The notes under the pieces: generated by a model
Database searches by the model: none
The model's input: the letters and a program-made list of their open reading frames with translations, nothing else
Told to the model about the DNA's origin: nothing
Part shown: positions 12,501 through 23,770 of the stretch, in pieces
Numbering within the stretch: the stretch's first letter is position 1
Layout: each line of letters opens with the position of its first letter
Origin: Climacium dendroides
Lineage: Eukaryota > Streptophyta > Bryopsida > Hypnales > Climaciaceae
NCBI GenBank assembly: GCA_950106755.1
Contig: OX467082.1
Coordinates: 29,698,001-29,762,000, forward strand
DNA length: 64,000 nucleotides
Reading direction: 5' to 3'
Made by a program: the position numbers and the translations under genes

Positions 12501-15500
12501 CACAATTAGTGCGATGTAAGTCACGGAAATTTGTTTTCTGCTAATAAACAAGCTAAAAATCGTATCGCAGACATAAGAACACCTCATAGTCTGCTAAGGA
12601 ATGCAGTAGCCAAAACCCAAGTTTTGAAAGGGAGGTTCACCTACAGCGTCTCTGAAAGCCTCAAAAGCTCCATTTGGAAGATAAGCGTACGTTGTCCCAC
12701 TGTCTATGATAGTGCCATACTTTCCATTAAAAACTTTACTTTCCAGCTTCAAGCTAACTCCTTGCACTTGGATTTCGGATAAATCAAGGTTGTAGTAAGA
12801 GCTGCATCCGACAAAATTAAATCAGTAACAAAAGATAAATCGTGCACGATCAACTAAATTAACTCCGAAGCACTAGTTTCATCATAACAATCATATCATA
12901 TACTGTCCTTTAAAACTATTCACATCTTCTGATGCTAAAAATTGGGTGATTTCTGAGCTAAAGGAAGAGCCCGAGAGGACGCAGTACTAAGACCTGCGCT
13001 CTGGATCTGATTTTGCAAACACCATGCCTTGTGGCGCTGGAATTGCCCCTAATACCATAGAACCGCCACCCTCGTCCATGCCACCATAACAAAGGGAAAA
13101 CGAGTCCTCCATGACTCCATTCCCTACGAGCTGGTCAACAATACTGAGCGGACCACGTCCCAGACCCATAATGCCATCAGCATGTTGTAGATAAAGATCT
13201 CCAGTTTCAGCAGTTTCACAGCCAAACAAAAGGGACTGAGGTAACAACCGACTGGTAGGACCAAAACCTAGAAGGTCCTTCCCGAGTACTCCTTTGCTGG
13301 AACTCATCTCCGCATACATCCTCTCGTATTTGCATTGGCGATTCTTGTCGCACATGTCTGTTATGCAGTCTTCCGAATCGCAAGCGACTGCCTGATACGA
13401 GCTTGAATTGTCGGGCACAAATCGAGGGTCCTGTGCAGCATAGAATAGTCAGAATTATCCAAAGCGATGATTAACCCCTAAGTACCCAAACTAAAACTAG
13501 AAAAGTTCACTTTGGAAAATAGTAACTTCCAAAACATATTTCTTTCGTTCGAAACTGATTTCTTCTTTCCATAGACTCACTTTGTCACCTTCCTTGAAGC
13601 TTCTCAAATGATGTCAACTCCTATAGATAAGGAAGCGGACATTTTCATTCATTTAAGCATTCACTGGTTAAATAACCCACCCATTCGTTCTGTAATCATA
13701 CAAAACTCCACCACCCTTGTGTAGTTTAAGTATATGAACGTCAAATTCTCTGTCTGATACACCGTCAGAACGACCCTTGGCTGACTCAGATACTCTTTAA
13801 TTGAGATTAATCGATCATCTCAAGTTCTTCAATTCCACACGAAGGCGAATGTGCCCTACAGCAAATGTCGAACCATACCTGGTGGTGTCCACAATGAGTG
13901 CAGGTGGAGCAGGGAACGTATGTAACAGTGCTTCCTGTGTCCACTATAAGTGCGAATTCCTGCGGAGGTGACCCAATGAAAACCCTGCTCGTGTAGTATC
14001 TGTATTTCAAACCCCATAAGTTGATCAGCAACTTCGTCAAGCCACATCTTTCTCTCCATGTCCGCAATGAGATCTCGGTACAGTAAAGAAGAGGACCAAA
14101 ACATAATGCTCATCGGTCAACCTCTCTTTTTGACAGTCAATATTTATATTCAATGCTCTATACGGAAACATTCTAGCATTTCACGAATAATAGATCCGTG
14201 ATCTACTCTATTATTTTGAACCGACCTTCGTCGACCTATAAACTTCAAAATGACATCATGATTTTTCACTTTACAATCACATAATGATGTCTTGCTGAGG
14301 TCCAACGCATTAACGGGCTAACGCTGAACGATTTTGTTTTAGCACTTAGAAAAGCATGGTACGAAGGGACACTATCGAGAAATCGTCCACTACATGGTCT
14401 CTAAAAGATTTCTCGCATTTCATGTAATTAGAAGAAAAAGTGTCTTCTTCATTCATCGCCGATACACACTCGCAACAAATTAGCTACACAAATTACCACA
14501 GCTTAAATACAAGCTACCTCACTTACATTAATTTCCGTTAGGTGATGCTACTCTCACCACATAGAATAATACTAGCAAATCAAAAGTCACAAAATGCTTA
14601 CACTACACAGGAATATTTGGAGAGACTTCAGCATTTAAAAAATATTTTATTCATAAATATATGAAAACTCCACGCTTTTTTGCGCTTCAAGGACTGCCCA
14701 ACTTCTGAGCGACCTCATAGAAGTGTAAGAGTGCAGCCTCATGTACCCGTACCCGTCATTTTCGTGTAGCTTCCCATCTTGACCCTTCCACACAATCATG
14801 GGAAAAATTGGGTGGGCAATTCGTATGTGCTCACCCAACAAAACTAAACATAACCGGAAACTCTCTCAAGAATCTCTAAAATCCACGAGAGTTTCAAGGA
14901 AGAAGCTAAAAGGGTAAGAGACAAGAATTATTGACCTACTATTTTAATTTAAAAAAAACAAAGAAGGGAACCCGTCAAGTAGGAGGACCTTGCCAGACAA
15001 TCTTGACAACCCCGCTCTTTTTAAAGACCCGTCATGGAGATGACGAGTTGAGAAATATTGGTGAACATGTGCACCACCCTGTCCCTGCCAAAATGCAGGG
15101 AGGGGGCTACATGAAATAAGGTTGGATTCAGCAGCTTTGTAAACACCATACCACACAGAAATATATAAAATCCTGACGATAATATCTTAATAACAGACAA
15201 AAATTACAGATCTACATCACTGACATGCAATTGCACAAGCAATTTCTTTTTTTATAAAACCTTGATTCTGCACAGCTCTAGAAGCACGGAACCCTCGATT
15301 AAAGACAAAACATCAAACCTCTTTAAAGAATTATTCAGAAACCAGGCGATAAAGATCCGACAGTTCACATTTGAAACAAAACCCTAACTGATCAAAATCT
15401 CAGAATACAGACACGAATAATTAAAATATCTGCCACTGCGACGTAGCCAGATCCACGAATTTCAAGGAACGGGAACGAAAATTCGCACCCTTTCGTGAGC

Positions 15501-15775
15501 AAATCGTCGTGAAGTGTCATCCGCGCATCCTCCCATTCTGCTTCGTATTCCAGCCCTCTCCTCCGCTCCTTAAACCGACGATCCAAAGCCCCGCTGTTTC
15601 GCTTCAACTCCACCAGAGGCAGCACGAGCGCGGAGCCGCGCTCTGACTGAATCTGCAATCTTCTCCCATTTCCACTCACAGATTCACCAAAGCTCAAACT
15701 GACCAATTCTCCGAAACTCACAACCAAAATGACCAACATGACCAAAACCCCGATAATTTCACGATGAAAGTCCAT
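9559..15775 (-). CDS. A1-family aspartic protease with C-terminal membrane anchor
   Basis: Twelve exons on the minus strand: 15489-15775, 13879-13999, 12994-13430, 12641-12801, 12390-12477, 12015-12111, 11318-11387, 10864-11082, 10461-10585, 10135-10284, 9908-10005, 9559-9760. Every junction keeps phase, giving 684 residues. The start ATG at 15775 follows an in-frame TGA. A signal peptide lies at about 7-30 and a prodomain with Arg-rich RRFKERRRG follows. Both catalytic motifs are intact: DTGST (Asp116) and DSGTT (Asp315). Other family blocks are YYTSRVFIGSPPQ, YAEMSSSKGVLG, DGIMGLGRGPLS, FSLCYGGMDEGGG and LGGIVVRNMLVTYD. After the protease domain come a Pro-rich linker, a conserved extension ending LPEIFGGYHL, a transmembrane helix (about 627-652) and a roughly 30-residue acidic tail. 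This matches plant aspartic-protease-like proteins such as At3g50050/At5g43100 from memory. The exon 5 acceptor (12477) has an alternative at 12472. Substrate unknown. Confidence 0.95.
13471..13671. mobile_element. TTAA-flanked short element in intron 2 of the aspartic protease gene
   Basis: TTAA at 13471-13474 and 13668-13671 flank 193 bp. The left end CCCCTAAGTACCCA resembles the copy at 63607-63812 (CCCCGAAGTGCCCA). Both share internal phrases such as 'tagtaact' and 'caactcctatagata'. The right end is diverged, so the right boundary is less certain. Confidence 0.5.
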
Positions 15776-16159
15776 TTTCACGCGAAATGTGTCTCTTTCT
15801 CGATCAAAAATCCATCAAATCAGCACACCTGGGACTTGTCGTCGCCAATAGTGATGCGAAGCTCTGACGACGACTGAAAAGCGGGATTCGTGTCGTGTTC
15901 TTGCACGATCCGTGGAAGAAGAGTGCAATGCAGGATGTAGACACTCCGCATCACATCGGATTTGTGAGATCGAGCACAAATCCACTTCGATAGCGGATGC
16001 GCCGGATCCGCAAATCGCAATTCGCGGCACCGACTTCGGGTTGCGGTGACGCCGGGCCACTTGCTCAAGCCAAACGAATGGATCAGTCCTTTTACCGTTA
16101 CCGGACCCTGTGACCGTGGTAGAGACCTGTGACCGTGCTTCGGCTTCGGCTTTTCTTTT
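15776..16159. promoter_or_regulatory. divergent promoter region between the aspartic protease (-) and the 16.2-kb transcription unit (+)
   Basis: 384 bp separate the protease ATG from the telo-box of the plus-strand unit. The DNA here is GC-richer than the surrounding non-coding DNA and contains GGGCC (about 16050), a possible site II element. The two overlapping minus-strand ORFs in this stretch have no recognisable domain and are likely 5' UTR or promoter sequence. Confidence 0.4.
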
Positions 16160-16182
16160 TAGGGTTTAGGCTCCTATATAAA
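16160..16182 (+). promoter_or_regulatory. telo-box plus TATA box
   Basis: TAGGGTTT at 16160-16167 is followed by TATATAAA at 16175-16182, a normal plant core promoter arrangement. In plants, telo-boxes with site II elements are known from promoters of ribosomal protein and snoRNA genes. That fits the snoRNA-like segments downstream. No long ORF follows: the ATG at 16252 opens only about 30 codons. Confidence 0.55.
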
Positions 16183-16404
16183 CAGGCCGCTTCTCGACCT
16201 TGAAATATCGTCACTGGGTAGTTCTGGGTTCTTCCGTATCATCGTTTTACAATGGAGGCGGCTTCGTCCTCCGGCCCTAATCTTAGGTCCTGCGGCGTAG
16301 TTTTGTATTGGTATTTTGTGCGTGTTTGTGAGCCATACAGGGTTGTTTAAGGCTTGTGTTTGAAGTTTCTGGTGTTGTCTAGGGTTTCTAATTTTTAGTC
16401 GAGT

Positions 16405-16492
16405 TGGTTGAGAATTCGCGTGATGACTAAAATACTGCAACAAAATGAAGCACGCTTTTGATTACCGATATTTAAGTCTCTGATGGCTCTCA
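16405..16492 (+). ncRNA. possible C/D-box snoRNA with 18S rRNA complementarity
   Basis: Box C-like GTGATGA is at about 16419-16425 and box D CTGA at about 16479-16482, with GAGA/TCTC possibly closing a weak stem. The segment ACTGCAACAA between them is complementary to the conserved 18S rRNA sequence TTGTTGCAGT, a region carrying known 2'-O-methylations. The following D' box would have to be the degenerate ATGA. The weak terminal stem keeps this tentative. Confidence 0.35.
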
Positions 16493-16651
16493 CACTTTTG
16501 GTTTCTTGATTGAGTCTGTCGTTTTATTGCTACGGTGTTCTGTGCCATGATTTTACCAATTCCTCGTACTGAGTGCCGAAGGCATGACAGACTACTTTAC
16601 ACCCATAGAATATGAGCACATTGTCTATGAGAAAAAACTGCATTTCCTTGT

Positions 16652-16741
16652 TCGGACGTGATGATCGCATTTGGTCCGTGTTTCTGAACGAGCTCTCGAG
16701 TTCCGTGGAGAAACACCAGCGAGATTTGCCATCTGATCCAT
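16652..16741 (+). ncRNA. candidate C/D-box snoRNA guiding 25S rRNA methylation
   Basis: Box C GTGATGA is at 16658-16664, D' CTGA at 16684-16687 and box D CTGA at 16733-16736. GGA (16654-16656) can pair with TCC (16737-16739) to close the ends. Directly upstream of D', TTGGTCCGTGTTT (16671-16683) is a perfect 13-nt complement of the conserved 25S rRNA stretch AAACACGGACCAA. By the box+5 rule it would direct methylation of the A in AAACA. The 25S target was recalled, not aligned. The guide before box D was not matched. Box C' is unclear. Confidence 0.6.
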
Positions 16742-18317
16742 GAAATCAGTATTATGGAACGGGACCTAAAGTTTGTCTTCTCAGTTGATCTAAGTGCTGT
16801 GGAGTCGAATATGAGTCCCTAGAGATAGAAGATCCTTCACTTTATCAGATCGCGTTTTACTGCTTTTTGGTCATTTTTGGGATCCAACATCAGCTCATTC
16901 ATTCTTGTCCAGACATTAGAGTTTTGTGTCATGATAGCACATGATTCCCAATGATGACAATACCATGCTGATCATGAAAATATGTGATTACAGAAAGATA
17001 TCCGATTGAGGGAAACCATATACCAATGACTGTCTTACTGCTTTGGCTGCGAGGCGTTACCACTTTGTCTTCCTTAACGGAGTGGGTGTCGGCTAAAGCA
17101 CAGATTGCATGTGTTCTTCCTTTGGTGGAAGAAACCCAGCCTCAAACCAATGCTTGCTCCTTCCATAGCGCGTGTTGACCTGTCTACTGGGACATTCCGT
17201 AACCTAAGAATTTCTGCGAGTTTCTGCATTCTTGTGACCATGAATTGCCGAAATATTGACCATGAAGCAAGACATGTCATAACATGATTTGTATAAGAAT
17301 GCAGAGAATGATACCAGTGGGTGAATTAGTTGGTATCCGAGAGTGGGTGCGGACTCCAGACCCTGCCGAACAACTAGCCTTTTTAACAGTCTGTCACTAT
17401 GTTAGTACGGCCATGGCGGTGCTTTAGTGCGAGATGTGAGGGCCGGTCTTTGAAGACTATCAAATCTCACAGTTCATCATGTGGCCCCGCAGAGCAATTT
17501 TCTTAGCCGTACGCTCATCTTTGCAAGAAGAGACCGTTGGTTTTCTTCTGGAGCTCCAGCATACAGCGTCCACCATAATAACACAGTTGTAAGGCCCTCT
17601 TACACTGAACATCGAGGCAAGTTTGACATCGATCGGTGAAGTTTAAAGAACCTCAACACCAGAACCCTTACTCAAGGTAGGATAGCCCGTTATTCCTTTG
17701 AGTGTTGCACACATTCATTCATCAAACTTAAAAAATTGCAAAACATCAGACATTCCTCAGAAAAATATACAGATGAAGGTATCCATTTGGAATTAAATTG
17801 CAACTAAATCATTTAGGTCCTACTCAACCAAATTATTGTTGCAATATACATGAAAATGAACATATATTGTGCCAAATCCAAGGCTTCGTTCCCGAATTGT
17901 TTCACATTGATACAAACAAAGATACAAAACAGCTACTATGTACTAAGTAAATACGAATAGAGTGTCACAGTTTCCGTAAGTTCTAGGCCGATGTGAGCAC
18001 ATCATGTGGAAATCCAATCTAAAATTCAAGACCACCAATTCTCACAACCTAATCCTCTGTGCCTCGATGCACCTAAACCATAGCATACTGAGTTTACTTA
18101 CAGATTTGTTCACTCTCAAATTTCGTCTAATTCACAAGTATCCAAGAAGGTACAATGGATGATACAAAGTAAAATTCAAACCTACATATATGGCAAACTC
18201 ATTCTAGTAAATTGTCTAAGAATCTTATCTTCCGATGCTACTACCTGACGCCATTGTTTCTCAGTTCTCACCTGCTACTCAAGGTACAACAATACCACGT
18301 CCATCCTATGAAATCCT
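16742..18317. other. non-coding stretch, probable remainder of the telo-box transcription unit
   Basis: I find no gene with coding support. Short ORFs on both strands overlap each other at 16984-17287. Another ATGATGA/CTGA pair at about 16953-16975 is too tightly spaced to support a snoRNA. A spliced long non-coding host transcript is possible but unproven. Confidence 0.35.
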
Positions 18318-21300
18318 TTACATTCGGTACAGTACGAGTTTCTTCCGTAATCTTGAGAAGCTAGAGGACCTAGTTCCGCAAGATGAACTGAAAAACTGCG
18401 TTGTTGCCGCTTTCCGTATGTGCGCAACAGCTTTTTTATCCTCTTTACACCCTGTGCCTGCATTACAACAAGAAGAGTTCAGCACAAAACCTTGACACCC
18501 AACCTTTGGCCTTTAAAATGAAGAACTTCAGCATTCTCTTCAGATATCTTGAAAAACATGTAAACTGTGTAGTGATAAATTTCAATAGAGTTCAAGACTT
18601 GCGCTCCTATATGTGATGGCAATTTGGAAAACCCAACTTGAAATTTCTAAAGGGGAGACTAGAATTTGAGACAAGATTCGTGCAATGAGGCTAAAAATCG
18701 CAGCGACAAAATTGGGAACTAATGATAAAAATCGCAGCGACAAATTTGGGAACTAATGATAGAATCACTAGCTGAATCGCCGACTCACTCCTTACTGTAG
18801 TCTCTCCACAAAAGTGGCCTTGAAGATCTCAGTAACCTCGTTGAATTCTAAGCTTCAACCCTAATTCCTTACACTTCACCACTATTTTCCGGGCATGAAA
18901 AATGGACTTTAGATGACAAGATCTGTGCATAAGGGATGCATGCACAGCGCAGGTATGGTGACACTAGTAGAAAAGAACAGTGTGGTGCTCAAAAACCTCT
19001 TTCCTACCAGGATTATGGGTGTTTGAATATTAATAAGCCTCCATCTTCTAACCTTTTGTGCCCTCAAGTGCTTGTGGAAATGGATACATAATTGCAAAGC
19101 ACAAACAAGGAAGTACGGAGTCATCTTACTGGAAGGGGATTGAAGTTGATGAGACAATTTGGTGTACTTGAAGGAGGAGCGTTGCTTCAAGCGCGGTGAA
19201 TCCTCGTCCAAGCTGCTGCTGGTTCCAGCCTCCGAGGTTGAAGTGTGGTCCTGGCTCTGGGTGAACAGTGAGTCCTTGTCCGACTGCTCTTGGTCAGCTT
19301 CTTGTTGGATCTTCGCTTGAGCTGCCGAGGAAATCTTCCGAATGGACAGCTGCTTGGGGTCCCCATAGCTGCGAAACATATGCTTGGAGACTTGGTCGTC
19401 ATTCTCAACTTCTCTTACTGCCACAATTGCAAATCAACAGTCAGAAACTAATCCGTGCCATAGAGCCTACTACAACTGGTGGCTAACACTCCAGGCAAGA
19501 AGAGAGAGTATCTGTCAAAGAATTGGAACATCTTCATTAGCATGATCCTTCTTTGAATTAGCAGTCGACTCAAGCTGCTTGCGGTTCCTTTCAAGAATGT
19601 TGCGGGCCTTAAGGATTGGCAAATGTAGTGTGAATAAGGTTCGCCAGTCAATACTGCTGTAGAATATAGCAGTGTCATGGATGTCATTCTATGGAACAAT
19701 TTCGCTATGATAGCATGGGAGGATAGCAAACTGCAATTGATGTTTTTCTCACATTGATCAAAGAAGCCGTTTCTTCCGAGTGAACCAGATCCAACCAACA
19801 GCGTGGTCGTTATTTCAGTGTCCCGCATTGATGCGAAATCAAGGTTCTCAGTGTCCAAGAGAACCCCAGCCAACTGCCAAAAGTTACAAGAAATTTGTGA
19901 ACAGAACCCCAAATAACGCACTAAAATGACCAACCCCAGTGCAAACTTATAATTCAGAAAGATTCAAGAACTTTAAGTGCACATAAACCACTCGGTGCGC
20001 CACGAGAGTGCACAAACATTCAAAACCGACAGTTAAAAAAATGCTATGAGATTCTTATCCTTCATAAACTGACTAGGCAACGTTGTATTTGTTTTGGTCG
20101 TCCTTGTTTCTTACCAAGAGAGTCTTCATGTACCGCGGTTCCAATAAGGCTTGAGCTTCGGCTACCAGCCTCTCCCCTAAAAGTGTGCATACCGAACCCA
20201 CCTACAACTGAAAAGGTCAATTAACTGAACGAACTTGGATGACGTGCCCTAGGAAACCAGAGAAAAAGCAATCTCGACTGTAGAATTGGCTTTGAAGTCA
20301 AATATGAGACTCTCATGGTTCAACAGATACATATACTTATACTCATATACCATGGGAGTCTCGACAGTTAAAAAAATGCTATGAGATTCTTATCCTTCAT
20401 AAACTAACTAGGCAACGTTGTATTTGCTATATGCTCAGTTCTTAACCCTAAATTGAGTCAAGAGAATTGAGAAGTTGTGCTCACCTCGTTCTTCGTCACA
20501 AGAACATCTTGCCCAATTGTTGAGATCTTGATGCGACCTGCTCCAACCAAGCTTGCCAACTCCATCTGCACAATCAAGTGCTTTATGAGCTAGAAGAAGA
20601 CGAGGAAGAAGAAGGTCCCCTAAGACCAGAATTAAACCCGTATCAATTTAATATTCAAAACTATCGGTAGTTATGATTTGAATCTTGAGGGGGGGCGCTA
20701 TTCAATCAATAGTTTAGGTGAAATTCGGTAACCCTATTAGTTAGGGTATACTGATAGGAAGCTCTCAAGTACAACCCAGCACAGATTCTATATTACCCAA
20801 ACTGCTGTGTCTTGAAATTGCTAATCATGGCTGGATAACTACTGACCTCGTCTGCAAATAACAACGCCGCAGGGTCGATGCCACAAGCATCGAACAGCCA
20901 AGCAGCATCCTTATGCTTGTGCATCTGGTGCCTCGGAATATCAATCATAGCAACAGCATGCCATGCCTTGGCGGTGACCTTGGGTCTCGTGTTGTCAAGA
21001 AACCACGCATACGCCATAGCGGCCACCATGGAGCTTACTTCTGCCAACAGCCCACACAAATCTGTCAGAAGAGTAAGTATTTCAAAAACCAGCAGCAGCT
21101 ACGCTAAGAGAGAGAGGCTCTGTCCCTGTAGCACTGCCTCGATTTCCTAGTAAGGTCCTACTCGAACTTCTTCACATGTAGCTTTTGTCAATGTAAAGTC
21201 TCTTCCCCTTTGGTCCAGAGCCAACAACATCACCCTGGGAATTGAAGCAATTGAGGGAACGCACCAATATCATTCCCCGAGAGAATGACGTTGAAGCAAT

Positions 21301-23770
21301 CACTGTTGCCTTTCGCTCGTAGGAGTCGCTTCTTCTGCCTCCGAAGAAACTTATTGAAGTGCTGAATCTCCCTGCACTTGAAGACGAACTTCAACGAGGA
21401 GTTGCAGAGCGCAGCCACGTCGCCGATCGTCAGCGTTTGGTCTGCTTGCAAGGGCGGCGGATGACCCCATTCCGTCTCATCCGCGCTATCAAAGCTTGTG
21501 AAGCTTGCACAACTGGTAATACTTCGAAAGCTTCCATGGCAATCCTCAAAAACCTCGCCCTTTCTGAAGCTTGCACGACCTGAAGGACTTCGAAAGCTTC
21601 CATGATGACAATCCTCAAATTGCTCGCAGCTTGCAGGACTGGAAACACTTCGAAAACTTCCTTGATGGCAATCTTCAAAGTGCTCGCCCTCCCTGAAGCT
21701 TGCAGGACTGAAAACGCTTCGAAAGCTGCCATGGCAATCCTCAAAAACCTCGCCCTCTTGTCCTCTGAAGCTTCCCGGGTTTTCGAAATCCTGGTAGACT
21801 TCAACGACATCGCAGTCCACTCTCGATTCAAGAATGTTTTCCATTGCATCGTTGTCATCTTGGTGAATGCGGGATCTCCGAAGAGGTGTAATCACGGCTG
21901 TCGAAGCATGGGAAGCGCAGCCCCACGATGCGGTTCTCTTATGGCGCTTCGATTTCGGTTCTGCACATTCACAGTTTTCAATTCAGTAATCTCAAAAAGG
22001 TGGCTAAATTTTGCGAAACTCATGTCCAACAATTTCATAACTACAAGAAATGCGAATCCACACCAGTGTCGCATCTGAAAATGTGGCACATTTAGCAGTG
22101 GTTTTAGCAGCTTGCGAAATTTCTGAAAATCACAGTTGGGCCACGGTATCAAACCTTGAGGAGCTTCACAATGTTGCGGTGGCGCCATGGGGAGCTTCGG
22201 CGGTGCAGCAGGCCTTGACGACGACCCCCACATCCACTTGAAAATCCACGGCGTCGAGCTTCTCTTCTTTGTTGCGTGCTCCAGCAATTCAACTGCCTTA
22301 TTAGAAACCTCTTCCTGATTTGGAACCCCATTTGTTATTCCAAGTTTCCGTGGCTCCAAGCTCTTTGCGAATTTCTGGTGCTGCGACACGATGAGATTGT
22401 TCACGGCTTGTAACCCTTTCTGCTTTGCGAGATTCTTCGCCACCACAATTCCGTTCTCAGAGCGCGTAGTACTGATTCCCAATGTCCGAAACAGCTTCTC
22501 TCTGCGCGACTCTTTGCTGAAGCGAGGTGATGAGGGTAAGGACGTCAACGGCGTCTTGTGCACATCCATAGCTTCGCGCGTCGTCACCCGCAACGATCCA
22601 CCCAGCACCACTGCGTCCTCGGGCAATTGAAGAGGTCTAAGAACTCTGTAAGAATCCCTTGGAAGAAGCGATTCCCCTGTTCTGGTGCTTTCTGAGGGAG
22701 GCGCGGGGAGCAATCGCGGGGGGTTGTTCTTGATGGTTTCCTCCACATGCGACCACGAGCGTGAAGACTGGCAGCTCCGTCGTGACGAGAGCACGCTGGC
22801 GTTATCGACGCGACGGAGCGCAGCTTCGGACAATTGCTTCCTGTGTCTGAAGAGGCGACGCATCTCCTCCGCGCCCACTCTCGTGGTGCCCAATCCTTCC
22901 CCGAGGAGAATTTCGCGACCTACGGCAGAGAGCTTCTTCGACCGGATGGGCGCGTCGGCGTCGGCGTCATCATCCTGTTTCAAACCTGCAGGCGCGAGCT
23001 CCACCGGCATACGCTTCGTCCGGCGTCGCGACTCAGCTCCTCGCGGCGTCAGTCTGGGTTCTTCTGCTGCAGTTTCCCCTTTGGGAGAATTCGAATCCTC
23101 GTCTGCTGTCTGCAATTTGGGAGAGTCCTCTACAGCAGCAAGCTCACAATCTAAGGAGGGTTTTGCACTTCCTATGGGCGGGTTTGCAATTTCAGAGGGC
23201 GCGTCTTCGAAGGCTGGTTCCGCAATTTCGTTCCTGGGTTTGGGAAACTCCACGAGCTGATCCTCCGCGAACTCTTCCGGCGACTGCGGCGACTTCGATT
23301 GATCGCCTCCAGCACCCGCTTGCCATGGCAAAGTAAAACCCATCGCCGGAACCTGCAGCAATGCGTGCATGATCAATCTAATTCAGGTGACCTCTCAACA
23401 CAGGTGCAGAGCTCTTGCAGCAGGAATTGGGAGGCTCGTCACTACTATCATACCTCTGATTTCAAGCTCAGTGAATGATTAAGTTTCTTTATATATGCTT
23501 GTAGCATGTAGTTGCAGAAACCCAGAATGCACTGGCGTTCTCTCCATTCTGGAACTTTGGCCATGCAGTGTTTGTTCATGCCGCAAGAGGCTTACAACGA
23601 AAAGCTAGTTAAGGTTTGATGAAACGTGCACACACCTGATCCATTTTGGAGAGGAGAGTGGAGGAGAGATCCACCGCCGAGGTCCACCAGCCTCTGTTGC
23701 GAGAGCGCCATGACAGTCCCTGCGCTTCTTTGCAATTCCCTTCCACCATAGCCTCTTCTTCTCGCGTCAT
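18318..23770 (-). CDS. prune-like DHH/DHHA2-family protein with degenerate metal-binding motifs and disordered N-terminus
   Basis: Minus-strand exons: 23636-23770, 22155-23352, 21265-21960, 20847-21061, 20485-20565, 20115-20201, 19753-19873; probable 3' exons 19130-19417 and 18318-18457 (stop TAA). The first seven join in phase to 844 residues. An exon between about 19490 and 19690 is needed but I could not settle it. Residues 1-445 are Ser/Pro/Glu-rich and probably disordered; PKSKRHKR (446-453) looks like a nuclear signal. Four 22-residue repeats fill 514-600. The DHH-like core follows: VILSGNDIDL, AEVSSMVAAMAYAWFLD, DIPRHQM, ALLFADE, LVGAGRIKIS, VGSVCTLLGERL, then AGVLLDTENLD and LLVGSGSLGRNGFFDQ of DHHA2. 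In prune-type phosphatases the ligands are DLDS and DHH. Here DLDS reads EVSS and DHH reads GQD, so a non-catalytic role is likely. Family assignment is by motif order, from memory. Confidence 0.7.
20027..20426. repeat. 65-bp direct repeats bracketing one exon of the prune-like gene
   Basis: 20027-20091 and 20362-20426 are identical except for one base (cgacagttaaaaaaatgc ... cgttgtatttg). The exon at 20115-20201 lies between them. No element ends are obvious. Confidence 0.85.
21494..21754 (-). repeat. four tandem 22-codon coding repeats (FEDCHGSFRS)
   Basis: Inside the third exon of the prune-like gene, residues 514-600 consist of four units. They start GEVFEDCHGSFRSV, GEHFEDCHQGSFRSV, EQFEDCHHGSFRS and GEVFEDCHGSFRSI, and three of the four continue into an ASFR/ASF-type spacer. 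The DNA repeats the same way (cttcgaaa/gaagcttgc phrases). Confidence 0.9.

Noticed and set aside
16252..16350. Short ORF after the telo-box promoter (MEAASSSGPNLRS...)
   Set aside because: About 30 codons, no homology recognised and no convincing donor. Kept only as part of a probable non-coding unit.
16945..17010. Third snoRNA-like segment (ATGATGA followed by CTGA)
   Set aside because: The guide space is only about 10 nt, no rRNA match was recognised and the ends do not pair.
19448..19933. 161-codon minus-strand ORF running through an exon and intron
   Set aside because: It carries the true exon 19753-19873 but then reads through a strong GTGAGA donor. The downstream part lacks family character.
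22685..23260. 191-codon plus-strand ORF
   Set aside because: Antisense to the large second exon of the prune-like gene. It arises from that exon's GC-rich codons and has no splice or domain support.
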